Source: Edaphochlamys debaryana | Taxonomy: Eukaryota; Chlorophyta; Chlorophyceae; Chlamydomonadales | DNA: 64,000 bases | Reading direction: 5' to 3' | Assembly: GCA_016858145.1 (NCBI GenBank) | Contig: JAEHOE010000030.1 | Location: forward strand, 496,001-560,000 | Part shown: piece by piece, positions 1-12,275 of the stretch | Layout of the letters: every line of letters starts with the position of its first letter | How positions within the stretch are numbered: the first letter of the stretch is position 1 | Notes under the pieces: generated by a model | The model's input: only the letters and a program-made list of their open reading frames with translations | What the model was told of the DNA's origin: nothing | The model's database searches: none | Program-made: the position numbers and the translations under genes

Positions 1-576
1 AGGCTGCTATAGGCGTGTCATGTCCGTGCCTTGCGTGCGCATATGCTCGCCTGGGTGGCGAGCTGCGCTCTCGCGTTCCAAGGGGACAGGATGTTGGCCT
101 TCAAAAGACGCATCAGTTGTAGTGCAGGACTTAAAGGGTTGACGGCATGGGTTGATAGGGGCGTGGACGGACAGGACATGGGCACGCAGAGGAAGGTACC
201 GGGAACACGAACTTGCGGAGGTTATTCTTTGCTCCAAGTGCTGCCAGCTCAATCCGTTGAGCTGAGCAGCGCTGTGAAACTGTAAATCTCACAATAATGT
301 GTCGTGCCGCCCCGACCCCGTTCCACACATAGTGCACACATGCCGTAAGTACCATGCAGCACGGGATGCGAGTCTGTGTGTCAGCTTGCCAGGCCAGTGC
401 CTGGACGCAGCTGGAGGTAGCAAGCACAGCAGTGAAGTCGGGGCGGTACAGCATGGACCCGCAAAGCCCCGGGCAACCCTGAGCGCCCGAGGCCCCGAGG
501 GTATCCCGACTCCCGAGGCCTGTTGCACCCCACAGCTTCGGCGTGGGGGTCAAGGTAATTTGCTATCCGGGTCTGC
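1..576. other. no gene recognised (left edge)
   Basis: I see no exon with convincing splice sites or a recognisable protein motif here. The short open frames on both strands lack coding character. It is probably intergenic sequence downstream of the minus-strand C2 gene. Confidence 0.4.
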
Positions 577-898
577 CCCCCACGTAACAAAAGACAAGTT
601 ACATCAGCAGTGCGGTGATGGACGTTTGACATGGCCGTCGGTTCTCCGGCGGCCCACAAGGAAGGATTACGGACCCAGCCGACCCACATATTACAGACCG
701 GAAGAGGGGTCCGGGTTGGGCTGCAAGGGTTGACTGGCCAACACCCGACCAGGAGTGCCCGGCTACCTGCACGTCCCCCACCCTTGCTGAAGCTCCAAAC
801 ACCAACGTTTGCCCTTGCTACCCTCTGGTCTCAACTGGAGGGAGGGCCTAGGCGATATATGGTTAACACCTCATACCTGCCGCACCTTCTGCTACCCC
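577..898 (+). repeat. ~320-bp dispersed repeat, left copy of an inverted pair
   Basis: This segment reappears in reverse complement at 11955-12275 with only about half a dozen substitutions that I can see over ~320 bp. It begins CCCCACGTAACA and ends GCTACCCC. One end has a small hairpin (GTAAC...GTTAC), and a palindromic GGTTAACC-like motif lies near the other. It contains no coding motif. The two copies bracket the C2-domain gene. A non-autonomous transposable element is the simplest reading, but I could not identify a target-site duplication. Confidence 0.75.
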
Positions 899-1286
899 GT
901 ACGGTAACATTAGGGCTGACCACGTGAATCACACCAAAGCCCAAGTTACACAAAGATTTACGCCAGACGAAGAGGCCTGCCCCCCCAGCAACTCCTGAAG
1001 TATTTCGGAGAGCGTAGTTAAGAAGGCATGGGTGCGTAACTGCAGTGCACAGCCCGCGCCATGTGACGTGGCGGCAGCAATACAGGCACGCACTACTAGA
1101 CGCAGCACACATTAACAGGTCCTCCTCGCCGAGCTAGCGCGCACACGTAGACCTCCCTCCGTCCCCAGCCCAGCCCGCCATGCCAGGAGTCCATGGAGTT
1201 CAGCCCTTTTCCTGCCTCCAGGCAGTGCCAGCCTTCTCGCTCCCGATCCGGACACTCATCTGGGTTTGTGCACACGGTCCTCAGAA
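899..1286. other. 3' flank of the C2 gene, nothing recognised
   Basis: This lies between the dispersed repeat and the stop codon of the C2-domain gene on the minus strand. It should hold that gene's 3' untranslated region. I see no clear TGTAA signal close to the stop and no other gene. Confidence 0.4.
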
Positions 1287-4200
1287 CTAGAAGAATTTGA
1301 ACCCGCCGCCGCCCTGAGAGAGCGGGGCCAGGGGAGCACGACCGGGAGTGGGGGAGGTGGTGGCAAGGGAGGGCATGGCAGATGGCACCGGTGGAGGTAT
1401 GGGGCAGTGAAGCAAGGGTACGCTAAGAGGGCATACGGTGATTGAAAGCAAGGTTGTGCCTTCAGCGGCCCTTATGACGTTTCGGTTGCCCCTTCGCAGC
1501 CCTCTCCAGTAGGAGCCTGGCCGCTGACCCCGCCCTCTCTGAGACCGGCTGAGCTCGCCCAGCCTAAGGCATGACCCCAATCTACAACAACGACATCGGG
1601 CCATGTGGCAAGGGGGTGACCAACATCCGGGACTCAGCTTGCCCGCGGCTACGTGCTTGACTTCCTACGTGCAAGCTATCACCATCCCACCAACTGCAGC
1701 CCCCCCGGCACCCCACCTTGTGCTTCTTGTCCTTCTTGCCCGATTTGTAGCCCTTGCCCTTGTAGCCTTTGTAGCCCTGTGTTAACAAGATTCAAGGGGG
1801 GAGGAGCCCGCGGGCAGACATCGGGGTTGCCAGCTGGTCCGTCTTGCACGGCCCAAGGTGAGCTGGACTCACAGGCCGGCGATGCAGCTGCTGTGCGAGC
1901 GGAGCGCTTAGCATTGTCACTCAACTTGACCTCTGTCCGGCCCCCGGCATTGCCTGTCTGCTCCGGCGCTAACAGCGTTCCGGTCCCACACGAGGTTGCC
2001 CCCTGTGCCGCCACCCACCTTGGCCTTCTTGCCGTGTCCGTAGTACGCCCCGCTGGGTGGCATGCCTGAGACTCCGTACGGCGGGGGCGGAGCTGCGGTG
2101 GTGCAACATGAGGCAGGGGATGGTTGCGTTTCTTCCGTACGTGGCCTAGCCACTCAAGCGCACAAACCGCCCCAGCGCCTGTCCCATTGTCACAAGACTG
2201 CGAGCTTCTTCTCTCCACCACTTCACTCAAACAATTGAAATCAGCGACCAGTCTCTCTAGCACACTATCAGCCCTCCCGCCTGCCCCTCGCTCCTCGCCC
2301 CCTGACCCACCGCCGTGTGCGCCGTAGCCTCCTGCGACCATAATCACGCAAGAACACGGCGCGGGAAGAGGTGAATACGGGCCAGGCCGCGCCTCTCAAT
2401 GCCCTGTCCCTGCCAACGTCCTGCCCTCCAATCATGTGCCCAGCCGCGCACCTGGGTAGCCGGCGGGGGGTGCACCGTACGATGTGGGGTAGCCGGGAGG
2501 CGGCGCGCCTTGGGCCGTGGGGGCAGGGGGGTAACCGGGAGGCGGGGCCGCAGCCTGGGCCGCGGGCGGGGGCGCGGCGTGGGAAGCGACCGGTGCCGGC
2601 GGGGGCGCGGCGTGGGATGCGACCGGCGGAGGGGGCGCGGCCTGGGGCTCCGGTGCGGGTGGGGGCGCCGCTGGGGCGGGGGGCGCCGCGGCGGGCGGGG
2701 GCGCGCTGTGGGCGGCCGGGGCCGGCTGGCCAGCTGCAAAGGGCAGGGGAGGGGGCGAGGCGTGAACTTACGCCGGAATCCGCTTGCTCAACGTACGTGC
2801 AGCTACTCTCGCTCCCCCGGCATGCAAGCAAGATGGCGGCTTCAAGCAGCGCGGTGACCTGCTGCACAACCTCGGCAGACCTCGCAACAGGAAGCTGTCC
2901 ACGTTACGGCTTCCCGTGTGACGGGGCCTCACCCTGAGCGGTCGGAGCCGGGGCTCCGCCTGGTCGGCCGAGGGCGGATAGCCGGTTGCGGTGGTGGTGC
3001 GGAAGGAGGGGTGGATCAAGCCCTAGCTTGGGAGCAACCGCTTTCTGGCAGGTATCATGCTGGGGCGCGTGTGCTCGGACCTTCTCATTCAGCGACCGGC
3101 TGGCTTATGGCGCCAGTCGAACTCTTGTTCCACCTATCCGCCCCTGTCGCTATCCTTGCTGTGTATTCGGCAGTGCCCGAACCTTGTCTTCGTCCTAGTT
3201 TGAGCCAGCGATGGCACCCTCCTAGATGCTCGCATAGCTGTTTGCAGCCGCCTGCTGGGCTCCCCTCACCACCGCCACCCATCCCCAGACGCTACACTCA
3301 CCGGGCGGCGGGTATCCGGGCTGGGGCGGATATCCGGGCTGAGGCGGGTACCCCGGCTGCGGCGGGTACCCCGGCTGCGGCGGGTATCCGGGCTGCGGCG
3401 GGTATCCGGGCTGCGGCGGATATCCGGGCTGGGGCGGGTATCCCGGCTGGGGTGGGTACCCGGGCTGAGGCGGGTACCCGGGCTGAGGCGGGTATCCGGG
3501 GTACGGAGGGTAGCCCGGCGGCGGGGCGTAGTATCCAGGGTGCGGTGGGTAGCCGGGGTAGGGAGGGTAGGGCTGTGGGGGATAGCCAGGGTAAGCGCCC
3601 GGGGGGGCCGCACCGTAGGGGGCCGCCGCGGGGGCTGCCGCTTGCGCCTGCGGCTCCGGCTTGGGCGCGCTGGACTTGAACTGCATGGGGGAAGCGGTCG
3701 CGGGACTGTGGGGAGCCGTCCAGGGTTTCGCCGGCGCTGCACGCTGAGACCTGCGAGACCCTGCCGGCAGGCCCTCGCCTAACCGACGCGCTGCACACCG
3801 CCACGCCCTCGCGAGGGTCCCAGCCCCTCCCGCCGCCAGGCTCCGCACCCAGCATTCTGCAGGCTCCCCGCCCGCAACCTTGAGCTGCCATGGAGGCCGC
3901 ACAGCTGGCCCCCTCGGCGTCAGCCCCTCCCCTCTAGCCCCTCTCAAGGTAGTGCTCAGCCGCTCTAGCCAACGCATCGTTGTCGCCACCTCCGCCGTGT
4001 CGCCTAGCCCCCCCTCTACCCCCTCGAGGGGGAGCTCGCGGTCCCCCCGGGCGCCCCCCCCATCCCGCTCCCCTCACCTCCAGGTGCACCACGATGAACC
4101 CCTGCTGCTTGCCGCCCTTGCCCTTGACCGGGCACTGCTGCTTGTCGTGACCAGACTCGCGGACCTGCGGTGCGCGGCGCCAGCATCAGTGTTTTGCGCC

Positions 4201-7200
4201 AGCATGCCAGCATCCCAGCATGCGCACCCCTGCCTGCCCCGGTACTCGGCTTGCGTTGCCAGCCCGGTGCCCGCTGCCCGCTGCCCGCAGCAATCCCCAG
4301 CCCTCAACCCGTGAAGCTGCTGCCTGAGCACCCCTGCCCGTCGGCCCCTGCCCGCCGGCCCCTGCCCGCCGACCCCTGCCTGCCGGCCCCTGCCCGCCGA
4401 CCTCTGCCCGCCGACCCCTGCCTGCCGGCCCCTGCCCGTCGGCCCCTGCCTGCCGGCCCCTGCCCGCCGACCCCTGCCTGCCGGCCCCTGCCCGCCGACC
4501 CCTGCCTGCCGGCCCCTGCCCGCCGACCCCTGCCCGCCGACCCCTGCCCGCCGACCCCTGCCCGCCGACCCCTGCCCGTCGGCCCCTGCCCGCCGACCCC
4601 TGCCCGCCGACCCCTGCCCGCCGACCCCTGCCCGCCGACCCCTGCCCGCCGACCCCTGCCCGCCGACCCCTGCCCGTCGGCCCGTGCCCGCCGACCCCTG
4701 CCCGTCGGCCCCTGCCCGCCGACCCCTGCCCGTCGGCCCCTGCGCGCCGACCCCTGCCCGTCGGCCCCTGCCCGCCGACCCCTGCCCGCCGACCCCTGCC
4801 GGCCGGCCCCTGCCCGCCGACCCCTGCCTGCCGGCCCCTGCCCGCCGACCCCTGCCCGTCGGCCCCTGCCCGCCGACCCCTGCCTGCCGGCCCCTGCCCG
4901 CCGACCCCTGCCCGCCGGTCCCTGCCTGCCGACCCCTGCCCGCCGACCCCTGCCTGCCGGCCCCTGCCCGCCGACCCCTGCCTGCCGGCCCCTGCCCGCC
5001 GACCCCTGCCCGCCGGCCCCTGCCCGCCGACCCCTGCCCGTCGGCCCCTGCCCGCCGACCCCTGCCCGCCGGCCCCTGCCCGCCGACCCCTGCCTGCCGG
5101 CCCCTGCCCGCCGACCCCTGCCTGCCGGCCCCTGCCCGCCGACCCCTGCCTGCCGGCCCCTGCCCGCCGACCCCTGCCTGCCGGCCCCTGCCCGCTGACC
5201 CCTGCCTGCCGGCCCCTGCCCGCCGACCCCTGCCCGACGGCCCCTGCCCGCCGACCCCTGCCTGCCGGCCCCTGCCCGCCGACCCCTGCCTGCCGGCCCC
5301 TGCCCGCCGACCCCTGCCTGCCGGCCCCTGCCCGCCGACCCCTGCCCGTCGGCCCCTGCCCGCCGACCCCTGCCCGTCGACCCCTGCCTGCCGGCCCCTG
5401 CCCGCCGGCCCCTGCCTGCCGGCCCCTGCCTGCCGACCCCTGCCTGCCGGCCCCTGCCCGCCGACCCCTGCCTGTCGACCCCTGCCCGCCGACCCCTGCC
5501 TGCCGGCCCCTGCCCGCCGACCCCTGCCCGCCGACCCCTGCCTTCCGGCCCCTGCCCGCCGACCCCTGCCTGCCGGCCCCTGCCCGCCGACCCCTGCCTG
5601 CCGGCCCCTGCCCGCCGACCCCCTGCCTGCCGGCCCCTGCCCGCCGACCCCTGCCCGCCGACCCCTGCCCGCCGACCCCTGCCCGCCGACCCCTGCCCGT
5701 CGGCCCCTGCCCGCCGACCCCTGCCCGCCGACCCCTGCCCGCCGACCCCTGCCCGCCGACCCCTGCTCGCCGACCCCTGCCCGCCGACCCCTGCCCGTCG
5801 GCCCGTGCCCGCCGACCCCTGCCCGTCGGCCCCTGCCCGCCGACCCCTGCCCGTCGGCCCCTGCGCGCCGACCCCTGCCCGTCGGCCCCTGCCCGCCGAC
5901 CCCTGCCCGTCGGCCCCTGCCCGCCGACCCCTGCCTGCCGGCCCCTGCCCGCCGACCCCTGCCTGCCGGCCCCTGCCCGCCGACCCCTGCCTGCCGGCCC
6001 CTGCCCGCCGACCCCTGCCTGCCGGCCCCTGCCTGCCGACCCCTGCCTGCCGACCCCTGCCTGCCGACCCCTGCCCGTCGGCCCCTGCCCGCCGGCCCCT
6101 GCCCGCCGACCCCTGCCTGCCGGCCCCTGCCCGCCGACCCCTGCCTGCCGGCCCCTGCCCGCCGACCCCTGCCTGCCGGCCCCTGCCCGCCGACCCCTGC
6201 CTGCCGGCCCCTGCCCGCTGACCCCTGCCTGCCGGCCCCTGCCCGCCGACCCCTGCCCGACGGCCCCTGCCCGCCGACCCCTGCCTGCCGGCCCCTGCCC
6301 GCCGACCCCTGCCTGCCGGCCCCTGCCCGCCGACCCCTGCCTGCCGGCCCCTGCCCGCCGACCCCTGCCCGTCGGCCCCTGCCCGCCGACCCCTGCCCGT
6401 CGACCCCTGCCTGCCGGCCCCTGCCCGCCGGCCCCTGCCTGCCGGCCCCTGCCTGCCGACCCCTGCCTGCCGGCCCCCTGCCCGCCGACCCCTGCCTGTC
6501 GACCCCTGCCCGCCGACCCCTGCCTGCCGGCCCCTGCCCGCCGACCCCTGCCCGCCGACCCCTGCCTTCCGGCCCCTGCCCGCCGACCCCTGCCCGCCGA
6601 CCCCTGCCTGCCGGCCCCTGCCCGCCGACCCCTGCCCGCCGACCCCTGCCCGTCGGCCCCTGCCCGCCGACCCCTGCCCGTCGGCCCCTGCCTGCCGGCC
6701 CCTGCCCGTCGGCCCCTGCCCGCCGACCCCCTGCCCGTCGGCCCCTGCCCGCCGACCCCTGCCTGCCGGCCCCTGCCCGCCGACCCCTGCCCGCCGACCC
6801 CTGCCTGCCGACCCCTGCCCGCCGACCCCTGCCTGCCGGCCCCTGCCCGCCGACCCCTGCCTGCCGGCCCCTGCCCGCCGACCCCTGCCCGCCGGCCCCT
6901 GCCCGCCGACCCCTGCCCGCCGACCCCTGCCCGCCGGCCCCTGCCTGCCGGCCCCTGCCCGCCGACCCCTGCCTGCCGGCCCCTGCCCGCCGACCCCTGC
7001 CCGTCGGCCCCTGCCCGCCGACCCCTGCCTGCTGCCGGCCCCTGCCCGCCGACCCCTGCCCGCCGGCCCCTGCCTGCCGACCCCTGCCCGCCGACCCCTG
7101 CCTTCCGGCCCCTGCCCGCCGACCCCTGCCCGCCGACCCCTGCCTGCCGGCCCCTGCCCGCCGACCCCTGCCCGCCGACCCCTGCCCGTCGGCCCCTGCC

Positions 7201-10200
7201 CGCCGACCCCTGCCCGTCGGCCCCTGCCCGCCGACCCCTGCCCGTCGGCCCCTGCCCGCCGACCCCTGCCCGTCGGCCCCTGCCCGCCGACCCCTGCCCG
7301 TCGGCCCCTGCCCGCCGACCCCTGCCCGCCGGCCCCTGCCCGCCGACCCCTGCCCGCCGGCCCCTGCCTGCCGGCCCCGTCCCGCCGACCCCTGCCCGCC
7401 GACCCCTGCCCGCCGACCCCTGCCCGCCGACCCCTGCCCGTCGGCCCCTGCCCGCCGACCCCTGCCCGTCGGCCCCTGCCCGCCGACCCCTGCCCGCCGG
7501 CCCCTGCCTGCCGGCCCCTGCCCGCCGACCCCTGCCTGCCGGCCCCTGCCCGCTGACCCCTGCCTGCCGGCCCCTGCCCGCCGACCCCTGCCCGACGGCC
7601 CCTGCCCGCCGACCCCTGCCTGCCGGCCCCTGCCCGCCGACCCCTGCCTGCCGGCCCCTGCCCGCCGACCCCTGCCTGCCGGCCCCTGCCCGCCGACCCC
7701 TGCCCGTCGGCCCCTGCCCGCCGACCCCTGCCCGTCGACCCCCTGCCTGCCGGCCCCTGCCCGCCGGCCCCTGCCTGCCGGCCCCTGCCTGCCGACCCCT
7801 GCCTGCCGGCCCCTGCCCGCCGACCCCTGCCTGTCGACCCCTGCCCGCCGACCCCTGCCTGCCGGCCCCTGCCCGCCGACCCCTGCCCGCCGACCCCTGC
7901 CTTCCGGCCCCTGCCCGCCGACCCCTGCCCGCCGACCCCTGCCTGCCGGCCCCTGCCCGCCGACCCCTGCCCGCCGACCCCTGCCCGTCGGCCCCTGCCC
8001 GCCGACCCCTGCCCGCCGGCCCCTGCCCGCCGGCCCCTGCCCGTCGGCCCCTGCCCGCCGACCCCTGCCCGTCGGCCCCTGCCCGCCGACCCCTGCCTGC
8101 CGGCCCCTGCCCGCCGACCCCTGCCCGCCGACCCCTGCCTGCCGACCCCTGCCCGCCGACCCCTGCCTGCCGGCCCCTGCCCGCCGACCCCTGCCTGCCG
8201 GCCCCTGCCCGCCGACCCCTGCCCGCCGGCCCCTGCCCGCCGACCCCTGCCCGCCGACCCCTGCCCGCCGGCCCCTGCCTGCCGGCCCCTGCCCGCCGAC
8301 CCCTGCCTGCCGGCCCCTGCCCGCCGACCCCTGCCCGTCGGCCCCTGCCCGCCGACCCCTGCCTGCTGCCGGCCCCTGCCCGCCGACCCCTGCCCGCCGG
8401 CCCCTGCCTGCCGACCCCTGCCCGCCGACCCCTGCCTTCCGGCCCCTGCCCGCCGACCCCTGCCCGCCGACCCCTGCCTGCCGGCCCCTGCCCGCCGACC
8501 CCTGCCCGCCGACCCCTGCCCGTCGGCCCCTGCCCGCCGACCCCTGCCCGTCGGCCCCTGCCCGCCGACCCCTGCCCGTCGGCCCCTGCCCGCCGACCCC
8601 TGCCCGTCGGCCCCTGCCCGCCGACCCCTGCCCGTCGGCCCCTGCCCGCCGACCCCTGCCCGCCGGCCCCTGCCCGCCGACCCCTGCCCGCCGGCCCCCT
8701 GCCTGCCGGCCCCGTCCCGCCGACCCCTGCCCGCCGACCCCTGCCCGCCGACCCCTGCCCGCCGACCCCTGCCCGTCGGCCCCTGCCCGCCGACCCCTGC
8801 CCGTCGGCCCCTGCCCGCCGACCCCTGCCCGCCGGCCCCTGCCTGCCGGCCCCTGCCCGCCGACCCCTGCCTGCCGGCCCCTGCCCGCCGACCCCTGCCC
8901 GCCGGCCCCTGCCCGCCGACCCCTGCCAGTCTGCCCCTGCCCGCCGACCCCTGCCCGTCGGCCCCTGCCCGCCGACCCCTGCCTGCCGGCCCCTGCCCGC
9001 CGACCGCTGCCTGCCGGCCCCTGCCCGCCGACCCCTGCCTGCCGGCCCCTGCCCGCCGACCCCTGCCTGCCGGCCCCTGCCCGCCGACCCCTGCCCGCCG
9101 ACCCCTGCCCGTCGGCCCCTGCCCGCCGACCCCTGCCCGCCGACCCCTGCCCGTCGGCCCCTGCCCGCCGACCCCTGCCCGCCGACCTCTGCCCGCCGAC
9201 CCCTGCCCGTCGGCCCCTGCCCGCCGACCCCTGCCCGCCGGCCCCTGCCTGCCGGCCCCTGCCCGCCGAACCCTGCCCGTCGGCCCCTGCCCGCCGACCC
9301 CTGCCTGCCGGCCCCTGCCCGCCGACCCCTGCCCGCCGACCCCTGCCTGCCGGCCCCTGCCCGTCGGCCCCTGCCCGCCGACCCCTGCCCGTCGGCCCCT
9401 GCCCGCCGACCGCTGCCCGTCGGCCCCTGCCCGCCGACCCCTGCCCGCCGGCCCCTGCCCGCCGACCCCTGCCCGCCGGCCCCTGCCCGCCGACCCCTGC
9501 CTGCCGACCCCTGCCCGCCGACCCCTGCCCGCCGGCCCCTGCCCGCCGACCCCTGCCCGCCGGCCCCTGCCCGCCGACCCCTGCCTGCCGGCCCCTGCCC
9601 GCCGGCCCCTGCCCGCCGACCCCTGCCCGCCGACCCCTGCCCGCCGGCCCCTGCCCGCCGACCCCTGCCCGTCGGCCCCTGCCCGCCGACCCCTGCCCGT
9701 CGGCCCCTGCCCGCCGACCCCTGCCCGCCGACCCCTGCCCGTCGGCCCCTGCCCGCCGACCCCTGCCCGTCGGCCCCTGCCCGTCGGCCCCTGCCCCCCG
9801 GCCCCTGCCCGCCGACCCTCTTCATTCCAGCATGCGCACCTTTGCCAGGTCGACGGAGGCGGTTCCGATCTCGTCGTCCTTCTTGGCTGAGTCAGCATCC
9901 ATGAGCGTCAGGGCGATGGTGTTCTCGGAGGCCTGCGGTGATGGGTGGAGAAGATGAGTCGTAGAGTGATCCACGTGGGCCTTGAGCGGGCAGCACAACC
10001 GACAAGAATGCCCTCAAAAGATGTTGCACACTCACGATGTTGAACTTGAAGGACTCGTCCCACACCTGCGCAGGAAAGCCGTTGCCGAGCGGTGGATGCG
10101 GGGGGGGGGGGGCGCATGGGCCGGGAGGGGCCAGGCATTGCATGCCCAGTGTCTGCAAGCGTGCCGACACCCGACTTACCAGTGTATGCATACCATGGAA

Positions 10201-10865
10201 AGCCCAAGCGTCACACCCAAGACACGCACCCCATCACTTCAACCTTGGTTCCCCTGACAAGACCCCCCCCCTCACTGGGTTTGTGCCCGCATCCTTGGCA
10301 ATCTTGGTGCGCAAGTCCTGGTCTCCGCACTTGATTGGGAACGACAACGTGCAAGAGTTAGTTATTCAGGCGGGCTCAAGCGGGCTCAGGCCTTTAGACC
10401 TCACCTTAATGATTATATAGGGATCCTGCGTGGGTTTGACGAGAACAACGTGGCAGGGGCGGCGGGTACGCTCAGGTGTGGGAGGGTGTGGGCGACCAGG
10501 GGTGAAGGGGTGACCGGGCCACCAAGCGAGCACCCCCCCCTGACGCCCTCTACCGAGTGTATCGCAGACCTTCCCTACGCGTATCTTTGTTCACTTGCAC
10601 GCACCTGCTTGCCAAACCTGTGCGTCGTGGGGATGCAATCGGGTTCCGGAGTGAGCCCTTCTGTGTGCAGCAGCTGCTATGCAACACTGAAGCGGATTGC
10701 CACTCACCAATCCTTGTTCTCCAATTCCTTTATGAACGCAAAGGGAGTCGTGTTGGGAGCAGCCCGGCATCAGTCCCGTCGCGAGGCCAGGCAGCGCCAC
10801 GCTCAGCGCCCGCCTACCTTTGCATAATCGATTGTCAGTGTAAGAGATCCAGGTTCGAGCGGCAT
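1287..10865 (-). CDS. C2-domain protein with proline/glycine/tyrosine-rich tail
   Basis: Thirteen exons join in frame into 395 residues (minus strand, 5' to 3'): 10818-10865, 10708-10727, 10605-10617, 10415-10435, 10276-10329, 10036-10065, 9840-9932, 4078-4164, 3302-3680, 2452-2733, 2019-2092, 1717-1776, 1287-1313. Residues 1-122 form one C2 domain ([35 protein letters not shown]). Acidic residues at the calcium-binding positions (D22, D28, D74, D76, D81/D82) are present, so calcium-dependent phospholipid binding is likely from family knowledge. The tail has many PGYPPQ repeats, then Ala/Pro-rich sequence, a Tyr/Gly/Lys-rich exon and a GGGGFKFF end. The ATG at 10865 was chosen because it directly precedes the first C2 strand; the frame stays open upstream without a better start. 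No membrane helix or signal peptide is seen. The exact biological role is unknown. Confidence 0.88.
4320..9822. repeat. 5.5 kb minisatellite (15-bp units) inside intron 7 of the C2 gene
   Basis: This is an almost uninterrupted array of ~365 units of 15 bp. The two main variants are CCCCTGCCCGCCGAC and CCCCTGCCTGCCGGC, with minor variants such as CCCGTCGGC and CTTCCGGC. Occasional one-base or three-base indels change register. Rare variants recur together, showing higher-order duplication: CGCTGACC at 5193, 6216 and 7551 (steps 1023 and 1335), and GCCTGCTGCC at 7027 and 8361 (step 1334). The array begins within ~20 nt of the 5' splice site at 9839 and ends ~155 nt before the 3' splice site at 4165. 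In the sense orientation of the host gene it is G-rich, with GGGG runs in nearly every unit. Because 15 is a multiple of 3 and no unit encodes a stop, all frames stay open. Confidence 0.95.
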
Positions 10866-11954
10866 GATGGCACCAGCTTTGTCGCTAAGCGCCTCGTCCT
10901 CGTGGTGTGTCTCGGCGGGCGTACGTGCCACAAGCGCCCCCTGCAGACCTCTGCTGTACGCTGGCTGGTAAGGAAACAAGTGTAGGTATGCTGTTGTGGC
11001 TGCTAGCCAGATCGTCTGACGGGTGCATGTGCTTCGATTGCAATGCGACTCTGCGTACAATTTGACGTAGAGTGAGAGCAAGGGGGTGTGAACATCGTTC
11101 CACTCTGCTTCGACGTAGGTCTGGTTTCAGTGGCTGTCAGCGTGTTGGCTGGTGTCGGTTTGTGTCGTGTGTACTTGCCCAACTCGCCCCCTGCCCGCCC
11201 CTTGCTAGGGCAGTTGAACGTCCACACCTTGAAGCTGCTCTTGCCGCATTCCTGCCCCCCCACCCCCCCTAGCTGGCCCCCACACATTCCCGATTTGCAC
11301 ACAGGCTACACAGGCACATCAGCCAAAAGAGAAGTAAAGAGGCTACAGTAGGTGGGCACCTCGCGGGCACAGGGCGTGGGTCGCAAACTTTGCAGACCCT
11401 TTGGCAAGTGTGCGTGTGACACTAGCGGCCGCGGGGTACGTAAGGTGCCACCACCTCCATCTCCACCTCCAGTGGAGCAAGGAAGTAAGAGCCCATGTGG
11501 ATGGCGCGCCGTTACAGTCACCCACAACGCAAGGAGCGGAGGACGCACAGCAGCAGCGCACAGGTAAACGGCGAGGTAAGCGGGGGTTCTCGGGGCTTTC
11601 CTTCGGTGGAGCCGGCTCGCCAGCCCCTCTCGGTGCACCGACGCGCGGAGCAGCCCCGGTTACTCTAGGCGGGACTTTCAGCCTGGAAGCCACTTTCGGC
11701 GACCAGGTACCCCGTTCACAGGCACAGGCATTCTGCGTCGGCCAACATCATGCGACGCCAACACCGCGGCACTACGCCCCGTTGTCTATAATAACCCACA
11801 ACGCAAGCGGGGGCAGAGGCTCGGGCACTCCTCGGTTGCCACAGGGGCCCGTGCTGCAAGCCGAGACCGGCACTCAGCCCAGGCACTTAGAACGGCCAAC
11901 CGAACCGGAAAAGGGAAATCAAAGGGAACACACACAGGCACAGGCAAAGTTCAT
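10866..11954. other. 5' flank of the C2 gene, no gene recognised
   Basis: This should contain the promoter and 5' leader of the minus-strand C2 gene. No conserved protein motif or splice-linked exon was found. Positions 11912-11949 carry a ~35-bp sequence (AAAGGGAAC, then CACACAGGCACAGGC) repeated at 12863-12900, directly abutting the inverted dispersed repeat. Confidence 0.4.
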
Positions 11955-12275
11955 GGGGTAGCAGAAGGTGCGGCAGATATGAGGTGTTAACCATATATCG
12001 CCTAGGCCCTCCCTCCAGTTGAGACCAGAGTATAGCAAGGGCAAACGTTGGTGTTTGGAGCTTCAGCAAGGGTGGGGGACGTGCAGGTAGCCGGGCACTC
12101 CTGGTCGGGTGTTGGCCAGTCAACCCTTGCAGCCCAACCCGGACCCCTCTTCCGGTCTGTAATATGTGGGTCGGCTGGGTCCGTAATCCTTCCTTGTGGG
12201 CCGCCGGAGAACCGACGGCCATGTCAAACGTCCATCACCGCACTACTGATGTAACTTATCTTTTGTTACATGGGG
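11955..12275 (-). repeat. ~320-bp dispersed repeat, right (inverted) copy
   Basis: This is the reverse complement of 577-898, about 98% identical by eye. It starts GGGGTAGCAGAAGG and ends TGTTACATGGGG. The copy is oriented opposite to the left one, with the C2 gene between them. No open reading frame of interest is present. The small number of differences suggests recent insertion or duplication, or ongoing exchange between the copies. Confidence 0.75.

Noticed and set aside
4320..9822. CRISPR-like array
   Set aside because: Units are contiguous 15-mers without unique spacers, and the genome is eukaryotic with intron-containing genes.
4186..9957. Overlapping giant open frames on both strands (1750-1880 residues) made of [11 protein letters not shown] or [12 protein letters not shown] repeats
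   Set aside because: They are translations of the 15-bp intronic minisatellite. The unit length is a multiple of three and lacks stops, so every frame is open; the region lies between two well-supported C2 exons.
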